This document shows positions 1-13,300 of a stretch of 64,000 bases of DNA, in pieces; position 1 is the first letter of the stretch; each line of letters begins with the position of its first letter. This DNA comes from Antedon mediterranea. Taxonomy: Eukaryota; Echinodermata; Crinoidea; Comatulida; Antedonidae. The notes under the pieces are model-generated. The model did no database searches, was not told where the DNA came from, and was given only the letters and a program-made list of their open reading frames with translations. Where the stretch lies: positions 21,829,001-21,893,000 of the forward strand of contig NC_092673.1 in NCBI RefSeq assembly GCF_964355755.1, read 5' to 3'. The translations under genes were made by a program, and so were the position numbers.

Positions 1-118
1 ATACTGTTATTTTGATACTATTGCCAAATTGGAATACATATGAGCAGACTGCAATGTGTAAACTATTAATTGTTAAAATATTTTAAAAACATTTGTAAAG
101 TAATGGTTTTTTCTTAAT

Positions 119-693
119 TACCTCCGCCAAGGAGGTTATGTTTTCACCCCTGTATGTTTGTGTGTGTGTCTGTGAACAGCCTGGAGGCCACAGTTTTTAT
201 CCGATTCTAACCAAATTTGGACACAATGATCTATGCCCAAAAAGCTCGGACGAGTTCGAATTTGAGGGGGAAAGGTCATAGGTCAAGGTCACAACTAAAA
301 AAAAACTATTTTACTGCCTAGAGACCACAGTTTTGATCCGATTCTCACCAAACTTAGCCACAATGATCAATGACACATCATATAATTGTGGTTAAATTTT
401 GAAGGGTCAGGGTCAAAGATCAAGGTCCACAAAAAAAAAAAAAAAAAATTAATAAAAAAAAAATATAAAAAAAAAACCCTCAGTGGGACTTGAACCAGCG
501 ATCTCAACTGTGAGAGGCTGGATACATAACCATTACACCACACTGTCACCCACAACTTTGTTGTGTGCAGTTAACATATTTACACTTAGAACTAATAAAA
601 AAAAATGTAAAAAAAAAAATATTCAGGGGGCATTTTATGTAGGGGAATTTTACAGTAGGCGGAGGTTTGTACTCTCGGAGTACCCTCTAGTTT
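119..693. repeat. Composite interspersed repeat with CCTCCGCC/GGAGG ends carrying a tRNA-Glu-like SINE head
   Basis: The left end reads CCTCCGCCAAGGAGG and the right end reads GGCGGAGGTTTGTACTC, so the termini are partly inverted. The body holds two diverged copies of a segment (about 178-300 and 312-430) that share 'ccacagtttt.atccgattct.accaaa', followed by an A-rich run. On the minus strand 478-552 resembles a tRNA: box A-like TGGTGTAATGGTTA, a CTC anticodon-like loop and box B GGTTCAAGTCC. The acceptor stem does not pair. A degenerate inverted copy lies at 50939-51296, which supports a mobile origin. Confidence 0.6.
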
Positions 694-1074
694 TGATATA
701 TTTTGATTTTGTAATTCCTTGTAAGTTTATATATTATTTTATTGATATGTGTATACCTGTTTGTACTGTAAAAAGTTCATTTTTACCTAACAACAATAAT
801 AATGTCAACAAGGCCTTGTAGAATAACACAAAATTTTGGTGAATCAAGCTATCATGTTTAAAGAAAGTTATAATAATAATTGTCTACTAATGCTACAATA
901 GAGTATCATCCATATTTAACATTATAATCCCACCCCTAATTTAGGCTTAATTGTTAATGCAATCCCAATCCCAGTATAATCCCACCTGGAGTGATTGTTT
1001 TCACATGTTGTACCCAAGAATCCTGGGACTGTGGTATAATAAGCAAATGTGTGAGTCGCTATATTGTTGTTGGC

Positions 1075-1261
1075 CAGTGGCGTAACGGCTATGAGTGCTC
1101 ACTTGCTAAACCCAGGGGCCCCGGAGCTTATGGGGCTCCCTAAGCAGTACCCAGAAGAAAAACAGGCATTAAATTAATATGTCGAAAAAGGCTAAAAACG
1201 GCTGAGGCCTCCAGCATTAGAAGGCCACTTAGGGTTCCTAAATCTCTGCTTTACGCCACTG
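1075..1261. mobile_element. hAT-type MITE with 8-bp target duplication
   Basis: The ends are inverted: CAGTGGCGTAA at the left and TTACGCCACTG at the right. Flanking octamers TTGTTGGC (1067-1074) and TCATTGGC (1262-1269) match at 6 of 8 bases, as expected for an aged hAT target-site duplication. There is no transposase. An internal segment (cccagaagaaaaacaggcat) recurs inverted near 49870-49920 and 50350-50400. Confidence 0.65.
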
Positions 1262-1304
1262 TCATTGGCATTCATTTGTAACTGTATTAAAATGTTGTGT
1301 TTAG

Positions 1305-4300
1305 AAATGAAGAAGTGGAAGAATTGAAGGAAGAACTGATAAGATTTGAGAGACAACTAAAAGATAAAGAAAAACAAAACATGGATGCACAATCCATCAT
1401 CACGTCTCAAAGTCAACAAATTTTAAAGTTATCAAAAACAGTAGAAAATAAGAGTCAAGTGATTGAAGGAAAAGATGACGAAATTGAAAGGTAGGTTTAT
1501 TTACAAAACTTAGGATATATAGAAACAGAATAATGTCACAATTAATTCAAGAGTTGGCCAACTTTTTAATTAGTATCAGGCTTGTATGCCCTTTAAAGAA
1601 CGCTGTGCATCATGTTACTACCATATATGGGCATATCACTACCATATTTGGGCACACACACTTTTTTTGTTAAGCTAGTTTGATAGTGTAGGCAGAGCTT
1701 AAGAAGAGTAATTTGCTGTTCACTATTCCACTGTTCCAATCATTACTGGGAAAAATTTATATGGATATACATTTACAATACAGTACTTTAAGAAAAATGT
1801 TTTAAAATATTTATTTCTAGCCTGAAAGAAACAAGTTCTGATTTTGAAAAGAAAACAACGAATGATAAACGAAGGTTAGAAAACATTATTCGAAAGTTGG
1901 AGGAAAACTTGTCGGAAGAAGAGAAAGAAGTGAACTTCTTAAACCAATACAAGAAAGGATATGATGATCTACATCAAGGTAACTAAATCGGTTAAGACCT
2001 GAGTTGGCCACTGTTTAAAGGAGGCTGTCATCAGAAAACTAGTTTGTCAAGAAGGTGCATGGCCTAAAGCTCTGTCTACACTATCAAACTAGTTGACAAG
2101 AAAAGTGGGATGTGCCAAAATATGATGGTGATATGGCCAAATATGGTAGTGATATGACATCATGTCCATATATGGGCACATCACATTTTTTTTCACATAA
2201 AGTTTGGTAGTGTAGACAGCTAAACTTCTGCAGACTAGTTTCTATTCAGTTTGCTGAAGTTTGTCAACATTTTTAGTTTCTAACTGAAACAATTTCTTTC
2301 TAGGAAAGATCCCAGAGGTCAGTTGAGAAATAAATATAATAATAATAATAATTAATAACAAATAAACTGTTTTACTTTATTATAGCATTTATTTTTTCAC
2401 CGGAAGAAGACAAGTTTCCAGGAATGCATTCAAAGAAAAAAAAGGCCGTTCTTTCTACCAAGAAGGTAAATGTTTATTGAAATCACAGTACTATTGCAAA
2501 GCATCTAGAGCCAGTCTACACTATCAAACTTTATGTGACAAAAATGGGATGTACCCATATATGGACATGTTGATGTCATATCACTACCATATTTAAGCAT
2601 ATCACAACCATATTTGGGCACCTTTTTGTTAATCTAGTTTGATAGTGTAGACAGAGCTTTAGTTTTACTTACTTTTACTTGCTTTTTTCTTGCTAGAATC
2701 ACCTTCTGAGTAGCTATGAAGCAGCTAAAAAAATTGAACAACAGCTTTTAAAGGTGCAAAATCAAATCATAGAGGAGTTTGATTCATATTTGGAAACTCA
2801 CAAAGCTGAACTGTCTTCAAAACATTTCACAGATAAAGAAACAACAAACTTTAGTGAAGACCACCAAGAACTGAATAGAATTGATTTAGAAGTATGTATC
2901 GATAAAAAGAACTTTTACAACAAAGCTCTAACATAATTATTATAATCTTTATTGATGTACAATGTTCAATACACTATCACTGGAATTGCTTGAAAAGATG
3001 GGTGTCCTTTGGATAGGATGTGAAGCTGCTGTTATCGTATAGATACATTGTACATACTGTTTGAAGGTTTGCATGGCGAAATCAATGTTAATAATAATAT
3101 CCTGGATTTATATAGCGCCTAATGTTGTAAAACCTCCAAGCACTGAACATTATTACCCCAGTCATTACTCCCATAATGCAGCTAGTAATCAGCGCAAAGT
3201 TGTGTTTTGATCTAACCAGGTACCCATTTATACACCTGGGTGGAGAGATATAAAGTGTGCAGTACACCATGTGTAGTTTTGAGTTGAACTGTTTATACAC
3301 ATGGTGTACCGCAAACTTTATACATTGTATGATAAAGAAATGTTCAAAAAGAGTAGAGGATCATCTCCTGATCATGGTCCTGTACAAGACCAGTACTGAA
3401 GTGGTCTCTAAGTATAAAAAAGAAATAAATAAACTAAATCAAAATCATCATTGGACATTTCGATACAATATATGATGTAATGCAACCATTTGTTCCTATC
3501 GATGGTGGTTTTCTCTTTGAGCAGCAATTGTGTTGGAGTTGACTCTCTAGTTGTATAATAATACCTCTATGTTGTTTATTTTTAATTTGCTAGCTTCAAG
3601 AAGTACAAGATCGTTTCAAGACCACCATCGGGTCACTCGCCAATGAGCTTGACATGATTCGTCAACAAAAAAACAGCTTAGAGAAAGAGCTAGAGGAACT
3701 GATGAAAGTCCAAGCTCCTAAACCTCCAAGTTTTGAAGTCAAATCTGGATTCCGATCCATATCTAAGGAAAGCTCACAAAACAGCTTCCCCAATAGGAAA
3801 CAGTCCACACTCAGTGGCAAAGGTTAAACAAATATTTTTATTTTTAAATATTATTCATCATGATTTTAATTTATTTCTTTTCTATTTACACAGTCAACTG
3901 TGTGCTTAGTTCACTGTGCCGATAGACAACATAATTGAGGAGCACGGTTCACAATGCCGAAAACCTCATTGAAAATTGTAAAAGTTGTTGGCAGAACCGT
4001 GTTATTTATTTCTTGACAATTGAGTGAATTTCCAACATTCTACATCATTTTCACTGTAGTTTATGTGATGAGACTATAACATAAAGAAATCTTAGTATTA
4101 TGATCTTAGAATTTCACAGTTATAGAAGGGTCTTTAATATGTACTGTAGTACATAAAATATTTGGTAAAATTTAAAGTCTTTGAATTAGACATTTTTCCT
4201 ACTAACCAATCAAATTGCCTCTACAGGTTCATCTGTTTCCGCTGAGCCTGTTGAAAGTTTTGATTTGCTGAGCAGTCAACAAGATCCATTTGTACCCCAG

Positions 4301-7300
4301 GAGACCATTCTGAGCAAATACAGTGTCATGATTTACACCTCTGCCAATTCAAAACAAACGTTTCATGAGCTCAAGGATGGTAAATTCTGTTCAAGTTGTG
4401 GTGAAAAGGTATAGTATGAACAGACCATAGATGTAATATACTATATACAGAGTCATTTAAATAGGCTATCGAAGTGATGCATACAGGGCAGAGACTTACA
4501 ATGCCTGCTGTGTCTGTATTATTGGTATAATATGCAGCTAAATCGTCTTCATGGTGGCTCTCTTTTTGAGTTGTGATTATGTGAGAATTTGGAGTTACAT
4601 AATGCATCAAAATTTGTTCCCCTTTCTGAGCACTATACTAACCGGTGTGTTTTTGTACGTACAAATACAGTTTTATTCAACTATCAATTATGTGTGAATT
4701 GTCCTATTCTTTTGATAACAATAAAAATCGTATTAGGTCATATTTTGCAATAATATAAAATGGACGAAGCTGAAAAAAATATTAAGGAGCTCCTCTAAGG
4801 GTCTGTTTATGCAGCATAGCGCTGAATATTTCAAGATAGATTTAAAATATAATTTTATAATTATATCGACTGCATTTCTTCTCAATTTATGCTCCTACAT
4901 AACCATTTAAATCAGTGTTTTGTCGTCGACGGAAATCGTTAAATTGGTAAATTCGGTCAGCTAAAAGTTGCACAGTAATAACCGGTAAAATGGCGTTCTA
5001 ACACCGAATCGATTTGGTGTTTTTAATTGTTATTTTCAGGCTGCATTTAACCATTTAAAACAAATTTGTCCTGTTTCTGCTTCCAAGAAATTGTGGTTAA
5101 GAACCGTTTTTTGCAGCAGAAACAGGACCTAATTCTATTTATATTTATAATCAGTTTCGTTTTTTCTTTTCAGACAGTGCTTTGCCCCCATAAAGTCAGT
5201 GATGAGATGATAATAACTTTACCACATAATTGTACTCACATCAAACTTGCAAGGCCAAAAATCAGACTGCCAGTTGAGGTGAAACAGAAGTAAGAACTTA
5301 TACATTACTTGCCTTATACATTTATTTCTTTTTACATCTATTTACATAAACATGAAGAGCTATAGGTCAATATGTTATACATTTTGAATTCAGCTTGTTG
5401 ACTTGATTGAGTGACTAAAGTTCTGTCTACACTAGCAAACTTTATGTGACAAAAAAAATGTGATGTGCTCATATATGGAAATGATGATGTCATATCACTA
5501 CCATATTTGGGTATATCACTACCATGTTCGGACACATCACATTTTTTTTGTCAACGTAGTTTGATAGTGTAGACAGACCTTAAGTCATGAATGAACTTGA
5601 TAATTTTGTGTGGGACAAAGAGTTCTGTGTCGGGACAAATACTTTTTGATTTTTTTTTTGCTAGAATAGTAACCATCATAAGGTTTTGTTTCCCTTTTTT
5701 TGGAGGGTTGTATGAAAGCGAGCTTACCTTTTGCCTACCACTGAATCTGTCACAAAAGTATTTTATTGGTATTGTGTCCCTCCACCTTTGTCATGTTAAT
5801 ACTTATTTTAACTTGAAAATATTATTTTTCTAACATTTTACTAAATAACTGTTAATACCTGGCCCATGGAGGTAAATTGCATGGCCTTTTGGTATTTCTC
5901 AAAATCTAATAAATTATTTTTAGTTTTTATTTAATATCCTTCAATCACTTTTTTCTGCATTCCAATTTTTGATTGAAATAATTCAGAATTTTGAAATATA
6001 AAAGGTCTGTTAATTTAGTTGGAAGTAGCCTATGTATATTGACAAACATCTTCCATGGAATTGTAGCAGGCATGTATCGATGTTGTGGATGCTCTATCAG
6101 TAGAGCTTCAGTAATATTTGAAATGACAGGTGACAGATCAGCTGATCCAGCACTGGTTCTGCATAAATCGCAGAGGTAGTCGGAGATGCATTCAAAGTAG
6201 GCCTGTCCATATCTTTGTTTGACCTCTTCTGATGCAGATTTTTGGACACCATTTATTACGCTCTTGATTTTATCCTCAGTGAAAAGGTTTGTTGCAGCTA
6301 AAAAATGAAATTAATAAGTTTAGTAACTTTTTGTTTACGTTTTAGGTTAATTAAACATTCCACAATATTCAGTAACCTCATTCAATCAATCAATCAATCA
6401 AAGTAAACATTTATTTCCTTCAATTGCAAGAAAATATAAACATATAGAAACAATGAAAGGTTTAAAAAAGGAACAAATGACAAAAAAATGAAACGAACAA
6501 ATCATTACTTTCATCCAATCATAAAAAAGAATGTCAATATTTCTATTTCGATTATAATTAAATCTGTATAATAAAAAATTGAAAGCAAAAGAAGGTGGCA
6601 ACCTCCAAAAGGCAAGCCTGAGTGGGAGGAGCCATATATTAAGGTTTTTTCTTCAACACAACTCTAACCTCCACAGCAAGCTTTAATAAGCTATCCATCT
6701 AGGGATGTTGTTACACGAGGAAGCTGTTGATTTGTTATCACCTACGCATATACTGTGTCATCCAAAGGAATTGAGTGAGGAAGCACGTATGACGTAACTA
6801 GGTTGTCGCAAATCAAACCTTCCCTACAGTGTAGTTCCTATGACTACCAATCTCCGTTAATTTAAACAGTCTGAAGTTAATATATTAGGTACTATACACG
6901 GTAATAAAAGCAAACTGAATATTTAGAAATGCAATGTATATATCAACATTTTTGTTTGTTACTTACATCCAAAATTTCCTGGTTCAATAACTATTGCCTT
7001 TATACCCCATTTTCCAAGTTCCAATCGTAAAACATCCGTGAATGACTCAACACCATACTTTGATATACAGTATGGTGCGCTGAGAGGAAAACTAAACAGG
7101 CCACAACCACTGCCGATATTTACAACACGCCCTATAGATTGTAAAAACAATAGTATAGTGTAGTGTAACAGTACATGATTATAATCAAAAGAAAAGAAAA
7201 AACATTTTAGTTTATGTCTACATGAAATCATGTTAAACATTTTTTATGTCTCACCTTTACTCTGTTGTAGTAATGGTATTGTTGCCTTGGTAACCCGAAC

Positions 7301-10300
7301 CATTCCCCATAGGTTTACCTCTGACACTCGTTTGATCAATTCAGTGTCAAGCCATTCAATCTCTCCTAGAATGTTGATCCCTGCATTATTAACCACACCC
7401 CATAACTCTACAAGACAAAAAACGACAAGTGTCAAGGTAACTCTTTTCATAATATTGTTAACTGTATGATTAATCTCCACCCCTAATATTAATATTATTA
7501 TGAATCTGCGGCATGAATTTCTTTCTTGGTCAGATGCGTGCCCTACTCTGACATACTGTAATTTGTACTTTATACTAAATACATGAATACTTGCGAAAAA
7601 ATTCAGGTGACTCTAACCTATCACCTCCATCACTAGCCTGGCGTTATACCTCTAGACCACCAAGCTTGTGCTGATGGCTAGGAGTTAGAATCGAGCCCAA
7701 GTAAGCAGCGGGTACTGCACCAACATGATTGACATTACGGCACCCTGACGCAAAGCTTCTCCATAGTATAGTACAATTGTAAACCTAATTTTAAATGAAA
7801 GTAAAGCAATCCAATATTGCCTGAATGTGTAATCAATGTTTAATGAACTTTTAGCATTACTAATTCCAGTTACCACCTGCTCCCCCTATAAATACTAAGT
7901 TCATCCACAACCTGTTCTATATCCATACACATCTTAACAATGGACTGCTTGTCAACTCATTTAGAATCTGGGCCACTGTCCTTTCTACCGTTGATTCAAT
8001 TAACCCAGTAACCTATGACCTCTTTCAAATTAAAATTTCCCATCTCCTCTATTCTATCTTCACTAAAGTGAATAACCTTGGATAGGTTTTTACAATGGAT
8101 TTTATAATTATATTCAGAGCTTCATATTCAACACAGTTATGTATTTACTATTTTATGTTATGTCTTTAGGCACATGTGGCCAAGGATTACCAATAGTAAG
8201 TCAGTTACTGTCCTATCAGATAGGTGACAATAATCCCTGATACAGGGGCTATTTTGTGAACCAGTTCACCGGAGTAACCCCCTACTCATCTCGAATGATG
8301 AATGAACTGTGTACACTGGACCTACAATTTATAGTCCAACTTGTTCCACCACCAGAACTAGGAGCGAACCCATGCCGATATTATTAGCTGTTTAGATATA
8401 TGGTAAATGGCACCCCTGCCTTAACTACTCGGCCATTTGACTTGCTCTGAATTGAAAGAAATAAGTAATGATTGGTTGATTGAGAAAGGCACTTTTACAG
8501 GAGTAGTTGATGGGGATCCCTTTAAAATTTTCCCACGTCCACTGTTGAATTCCCTTGGATAGGTCTCCCAAGTTTTTACACAAGATTATTTTATTGTACT
8601 ATATTCAGAGCTTATAAGCTTTCATCCAACACTTAGTCCATGCTGTATTGTCAACCAGGAATATAAGTTGAAGTTATACAAATAAGTCAAATTACATTGT
8701 TATAAATTGATTCCCGACAAGGTTATTCTGCTCAGTGTTCCTCAGTAAAATTACTCTTTGTGACTGTAGACACTATACTTGTGAAATGACACTAGGTTTA
8801 TTACTACTAATAATAATAAATTAATTTTAAGGATATTTTAATAGCTGAAATTTTAATTTATTTTAAATTTAATTTAAAATTTAACAATGCTAAAATAATA
8901 TGTTAAGAAGCTCTCTACTTAATCATGTTTTTTTGTGAAATGCTGTTTTTTCACTATCATCATCACTATGATTTTGTGGAGTGTCACTAATGACTTTGAC
9001 ATATACTTATTACATTTTAAAAACAGATAAAAGTTGAGCTACTGTACACAACAGAATTATTCAAAGTATTCATTTTTGTACAAGCAAAATTATTGGTAGA
9101 TATCTAGAAATTGTCTGCATTAATCTATCTTTCTTGATTGTATATAATTGTTGTTTTTGTTCCTCCTCCACCCCCTTCTTCACCCAACACCAATTCTATT
9201 CATCTATCTAGCTATACATATTATATATATGATTTTATTTTGGTTTCTTTTTGTAATTTCTGTGATTTACTCTCTCGCCACTCTGTCATGTTGAATTAGT
9301 TTTGTGGTTGAATATCAGCTTGTTGGTTAATCATCAGGGTTTAGTAAGTTCTGTTGGTCTGTCCACCATCATTAGCATCTTAAACACTCACACGCCAACA
9401 CTTGTCATGCTTTATCAACAATAGAATACACCATACACCCGCTATCCTTGCGAACCTTAATTCTCTCTCCCATTGCAGCACAGGCAGGAAAAGCTTGCTT
9501 AATGATTGATTAAGTGCGGTGCTGTTGGTTCCTGCTCGCTACCACACACCCTTCAAGGTTACTCGTCGCAATGTCTTAGTCGGTAACGTAAAAAATACAT
9601 AATTAACACTATAGTTCGTGAAGAAAAGCATATGTCGTATGTAACTGGCCTAAATCAAATTAACTAATCGCAACACTGTATTTTTAGTTGAAGTGTCAAA
9701 CATACAGGAAAAGGTCAGATACATATATTGTTTTCAATACAACATGTCTTGTGGAAATTAAGATTACAATAAAATGAATATCATTGTAATGTATAAAATA
9801 GAACCCCCATTTAGGGGACACCCCCTCCCCCTCCCCCATCCTTTTAATAATAATAATAGGGGTGTCACTTTAATAGGGGTTAGCCATAGTGTTAAAACAT
9901 ATTTCCACTTGTTCGTCACATGAAATTGTCCCTTACATAGAGATGTCCCCTGAATAGGGGTGTCTCAAAGGAGGGGTTGTACTGTATATATTTTAAAACA
10001 TTTTTTAAAAAGGTGTCCCATTCACAGTTTAGTTTTCAATTGAAAAGTTCATGCAAGGTGATTTCTAACGAATTGATTAACCCTAATTGAAAAGTCCAAT
10101 CAAATTAAATATAATTAGGAACCATTCATGATTATGTCATCATCAACTGACCACTAACAAAATTCATGGTCACCTTAAACATGATTATATTTTGTTTTTA
10201 ACTTAAAATGGCATTCATTTTTTATTTGTTACTAAACAATTATGTTATGTTACACTGCGGGATAATGGTCGTGGAGATGTTAATTATGATTATGATAATG

Positions 10301-13300
10301 GTGATATTGATAATATTTGTAAATTGGAAAAAATCATATAACTTACCTTTTCCATTACTTTCCAAACTTTCTCTTACTATTTCAACGGCCTTGGTAACCT
10401 CATCCTCATTTGTGACGTCCATTTGTAAAATGTCAAGTCTCTCTGGAAATTCTTCCGCTAACTTAGTTGCCCCCTCACAGCCTTTGTTAAGGCATCCAGC
10501 ATACACATGAAGCCCAAGTAAGTGCATGTGTCTTACTAGCAAGTTCCCAATTCCTGTGTCGCATCCCGTAATCAAGACGGCTTTCCCAGTTGACGGCAGC
10601 ATTTTTCCCGGCGGTAAACATAGCAAAGCCTGAATGATAACAACTGCTAAGAGAATTATTGTTATTATGCTACTAATAACACCAAGTAGGTTTAGGCTTA
10701 TCACACCAGCAAGCATCGCAAGTAAAGTTTTGGTCATTCTGGTCTGAGTCTCCTTCAGCATATGATCTTTATTGAATATTCTGTTTGGTTTTATGAACGT
10801 CAGCCACCAACCCTTGCAGCCCCCGAGCTACACTGACAACCTTTTTGTTTTTAAGGTAATTGAACTGATGGCACGAAAATATGGGTTGAGTGACCTTTAA
10901 GAATGTTGAACTTATGGTGATTCAGAATTGTTCGGTTTTCTGCTCACTACTGTTGACTGCTTTATGCGATATATAACCTTCCGCCAGACAAAACACGAAT
11001 GGAATTATTTATACGTCATCTAGATTACTAGTATCTATACAATTACTACCTATTGTTATGCTAAAAAGTTTATAATTAAATTGAGCTTTTTCAATACCGT
11101 AAACTGCAAGTAGATTTTTGGCAACCGCCACCTGTTCTGGTAGTTTGCCAGTACAAGGTTTTTGGTGCGAATCCTATAAATAATCCTTTTATCACATTAA
11201 TTTTAGTTGTCAAGGTTGAATATGATATTCATTTCCTGACCATGTGAAATCACCGTCAATTTTTGTTGTGTTATTGATATTTCTATTTTACATTTATGAT
11301 TTAATTTTATTTATTTTATATATTTATTAAATGGTGATAGTTCATTAATGATATCTATGATTTTAATTCTATTGATTGTTAATCAAAAAGTGCAGACAAA
11401 TAATATTTGTTTATATTTAAATATTTTTAATTAACATAGACTTGAACTTGTCAACTGGACAAATAACTAATGAAATCTGATCTAAGTAACTTGTATAATA
11501 TACAGTAGAGTGCATTGAACAATCGAAATAAACCTGCCTACCTGATAACAAAAGTCATCACCTCAGGTTCCCTTAATGTCTTTCAACTGCCACCAAACGG
11601 TGCACATTTTTCTGTCTGACAGGGTCTCTGATGAACCCACAATACGGGGTAACCTCATGTACTTCCAAAAGATGCAATGGGTTTGTTAAAATGCACATGA
11701 GCAAGATGTGTACAGTAGACCTCTAGTCCTTATCGGAAAAGATTTGTGAACCTGTTTGTGGTTATAAGTTGAGGTGCCCTGGCTTAACCAGTTGGTAACT
11801 GGACTTGACACAATTTGAGACATTTTTTTTTCGACATTGGATGGACTTACATTAGAATCATCAATGCACTTATTTATTTTTCATCTACAGATTGAAAACA
11901 AAGCTTGAATCTGTCACATCTACCAAGGTTGAGTCCGAGACTAAGCCAGCCTACACTATCCTCAGCCGTCAATCCATGACCAACTTAGCAGTGTCAACCC
12001 ATTTCTTCCATGAGGATTCCATCACTCCTGGCAAAGTAGACACGGCAGCTATTGGTACAGTGTCTGTTGAGAATCCTGTTGATGGAAAGCCTGCCATTTT
12101 AGGTGGCATGCAGGAACAGCAGGTATGAACTTTTTTTCTTGTTATCAATATTGTAATTAGTATTAATAAATTAATGAGTATTAAATGAGTAAATTATATC
12201 TGCATAGAATATTATATCTGCTATATGTCATTCACCTTTAATACCTGCAAATATTATTTATAGATACTTTTATCATTATGTTAATATTTGTTTTAATATT
12301 ATAATTATATATAAACCTCCCAAACACTGTAAGTAAATCCGTATAATTATATTAGATTGTACAGAGTTCAAGTATTTAAAAATATTGTCTGTTTGACATG
12401 AGATCCGAAGAAAATTGTTTTAAAATTACAAGATCAAAACTATTACCGCAGATACTGTATTAATACTTATCTTTGATTGATTTGATCTAATTATTTATTC
12501 CGCATTTATTTTGTGTTCTTATTTTCCCATTTGTTTTTAAATTGTTCACATTCAGTAACAACATTTCCCCTTTTCATCAGTTTTGACTTTCATAATTTAT
12601 AACTAAAATGATTTAAACTGCAACGAACCTTACACCTGTTGTATCTTCTCCTTTGAAATCCTGGATCTGTTCCCCGGTGGTCCAGTCAATGACAGGAATA
12701 GAGCAATTCCCCCGTCCAGCCAATGACAGTAATGCCATATGTTGCAACATATGACCCTGTTTTTATCTGATGTAGCTTATAGCCAAGGTTCAATCATCTA
12801 CAAACATAGAAATATTTATACAGTTTATATGACACACTTTGTGTATTGTTAACTTTAATCTTATTGTTAAAGTAATCTATTGTTTAGGTTAATCCATTTG
12901 TATGATAATCCTATGTAGAATGTTAATCCTATTTGAAACCCACATACCAATATTGTTTAATTGTTTTGATTTGTTTCTCTAGGGTAACTGGTTAACGGTA
13001 AGTAAGTTTGTATTCTAGGTGTGCATGCTGTCTGTTATTCTTTTTTTTTTCTGTTTTTTACATATACACACATTATGATGTACTGTTTGATATCTACTCT
13101 AGTCTCACCGTTTTCATCCATTCGTTTTGTACGTAATATATTATCATGTCATAATTTAATACGTTATTCAATGAAATGTTCCTTTTCACAACTTTAATAT
13201 ATGACAATATTGATTGTTAACAAGTCATTTAGTGCAAGATAACACATTAGTATCATTTTTGAAATTAATTTTTCAGTTGAATTATTTTATACCTAAATTT

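Noticed and set aside
478-552. Functional tRNA-Glu gene on the minus strand
   Set aside because: Boxes A and B are present, but the acceptor stem does not pair and the segment is embedded in a dispersed repeat.
10208-10510. 100-residue plus-strand open frame
   Set aside because: It is the antisense shadow of BDH1-like exon 1 plus adjacent intron.
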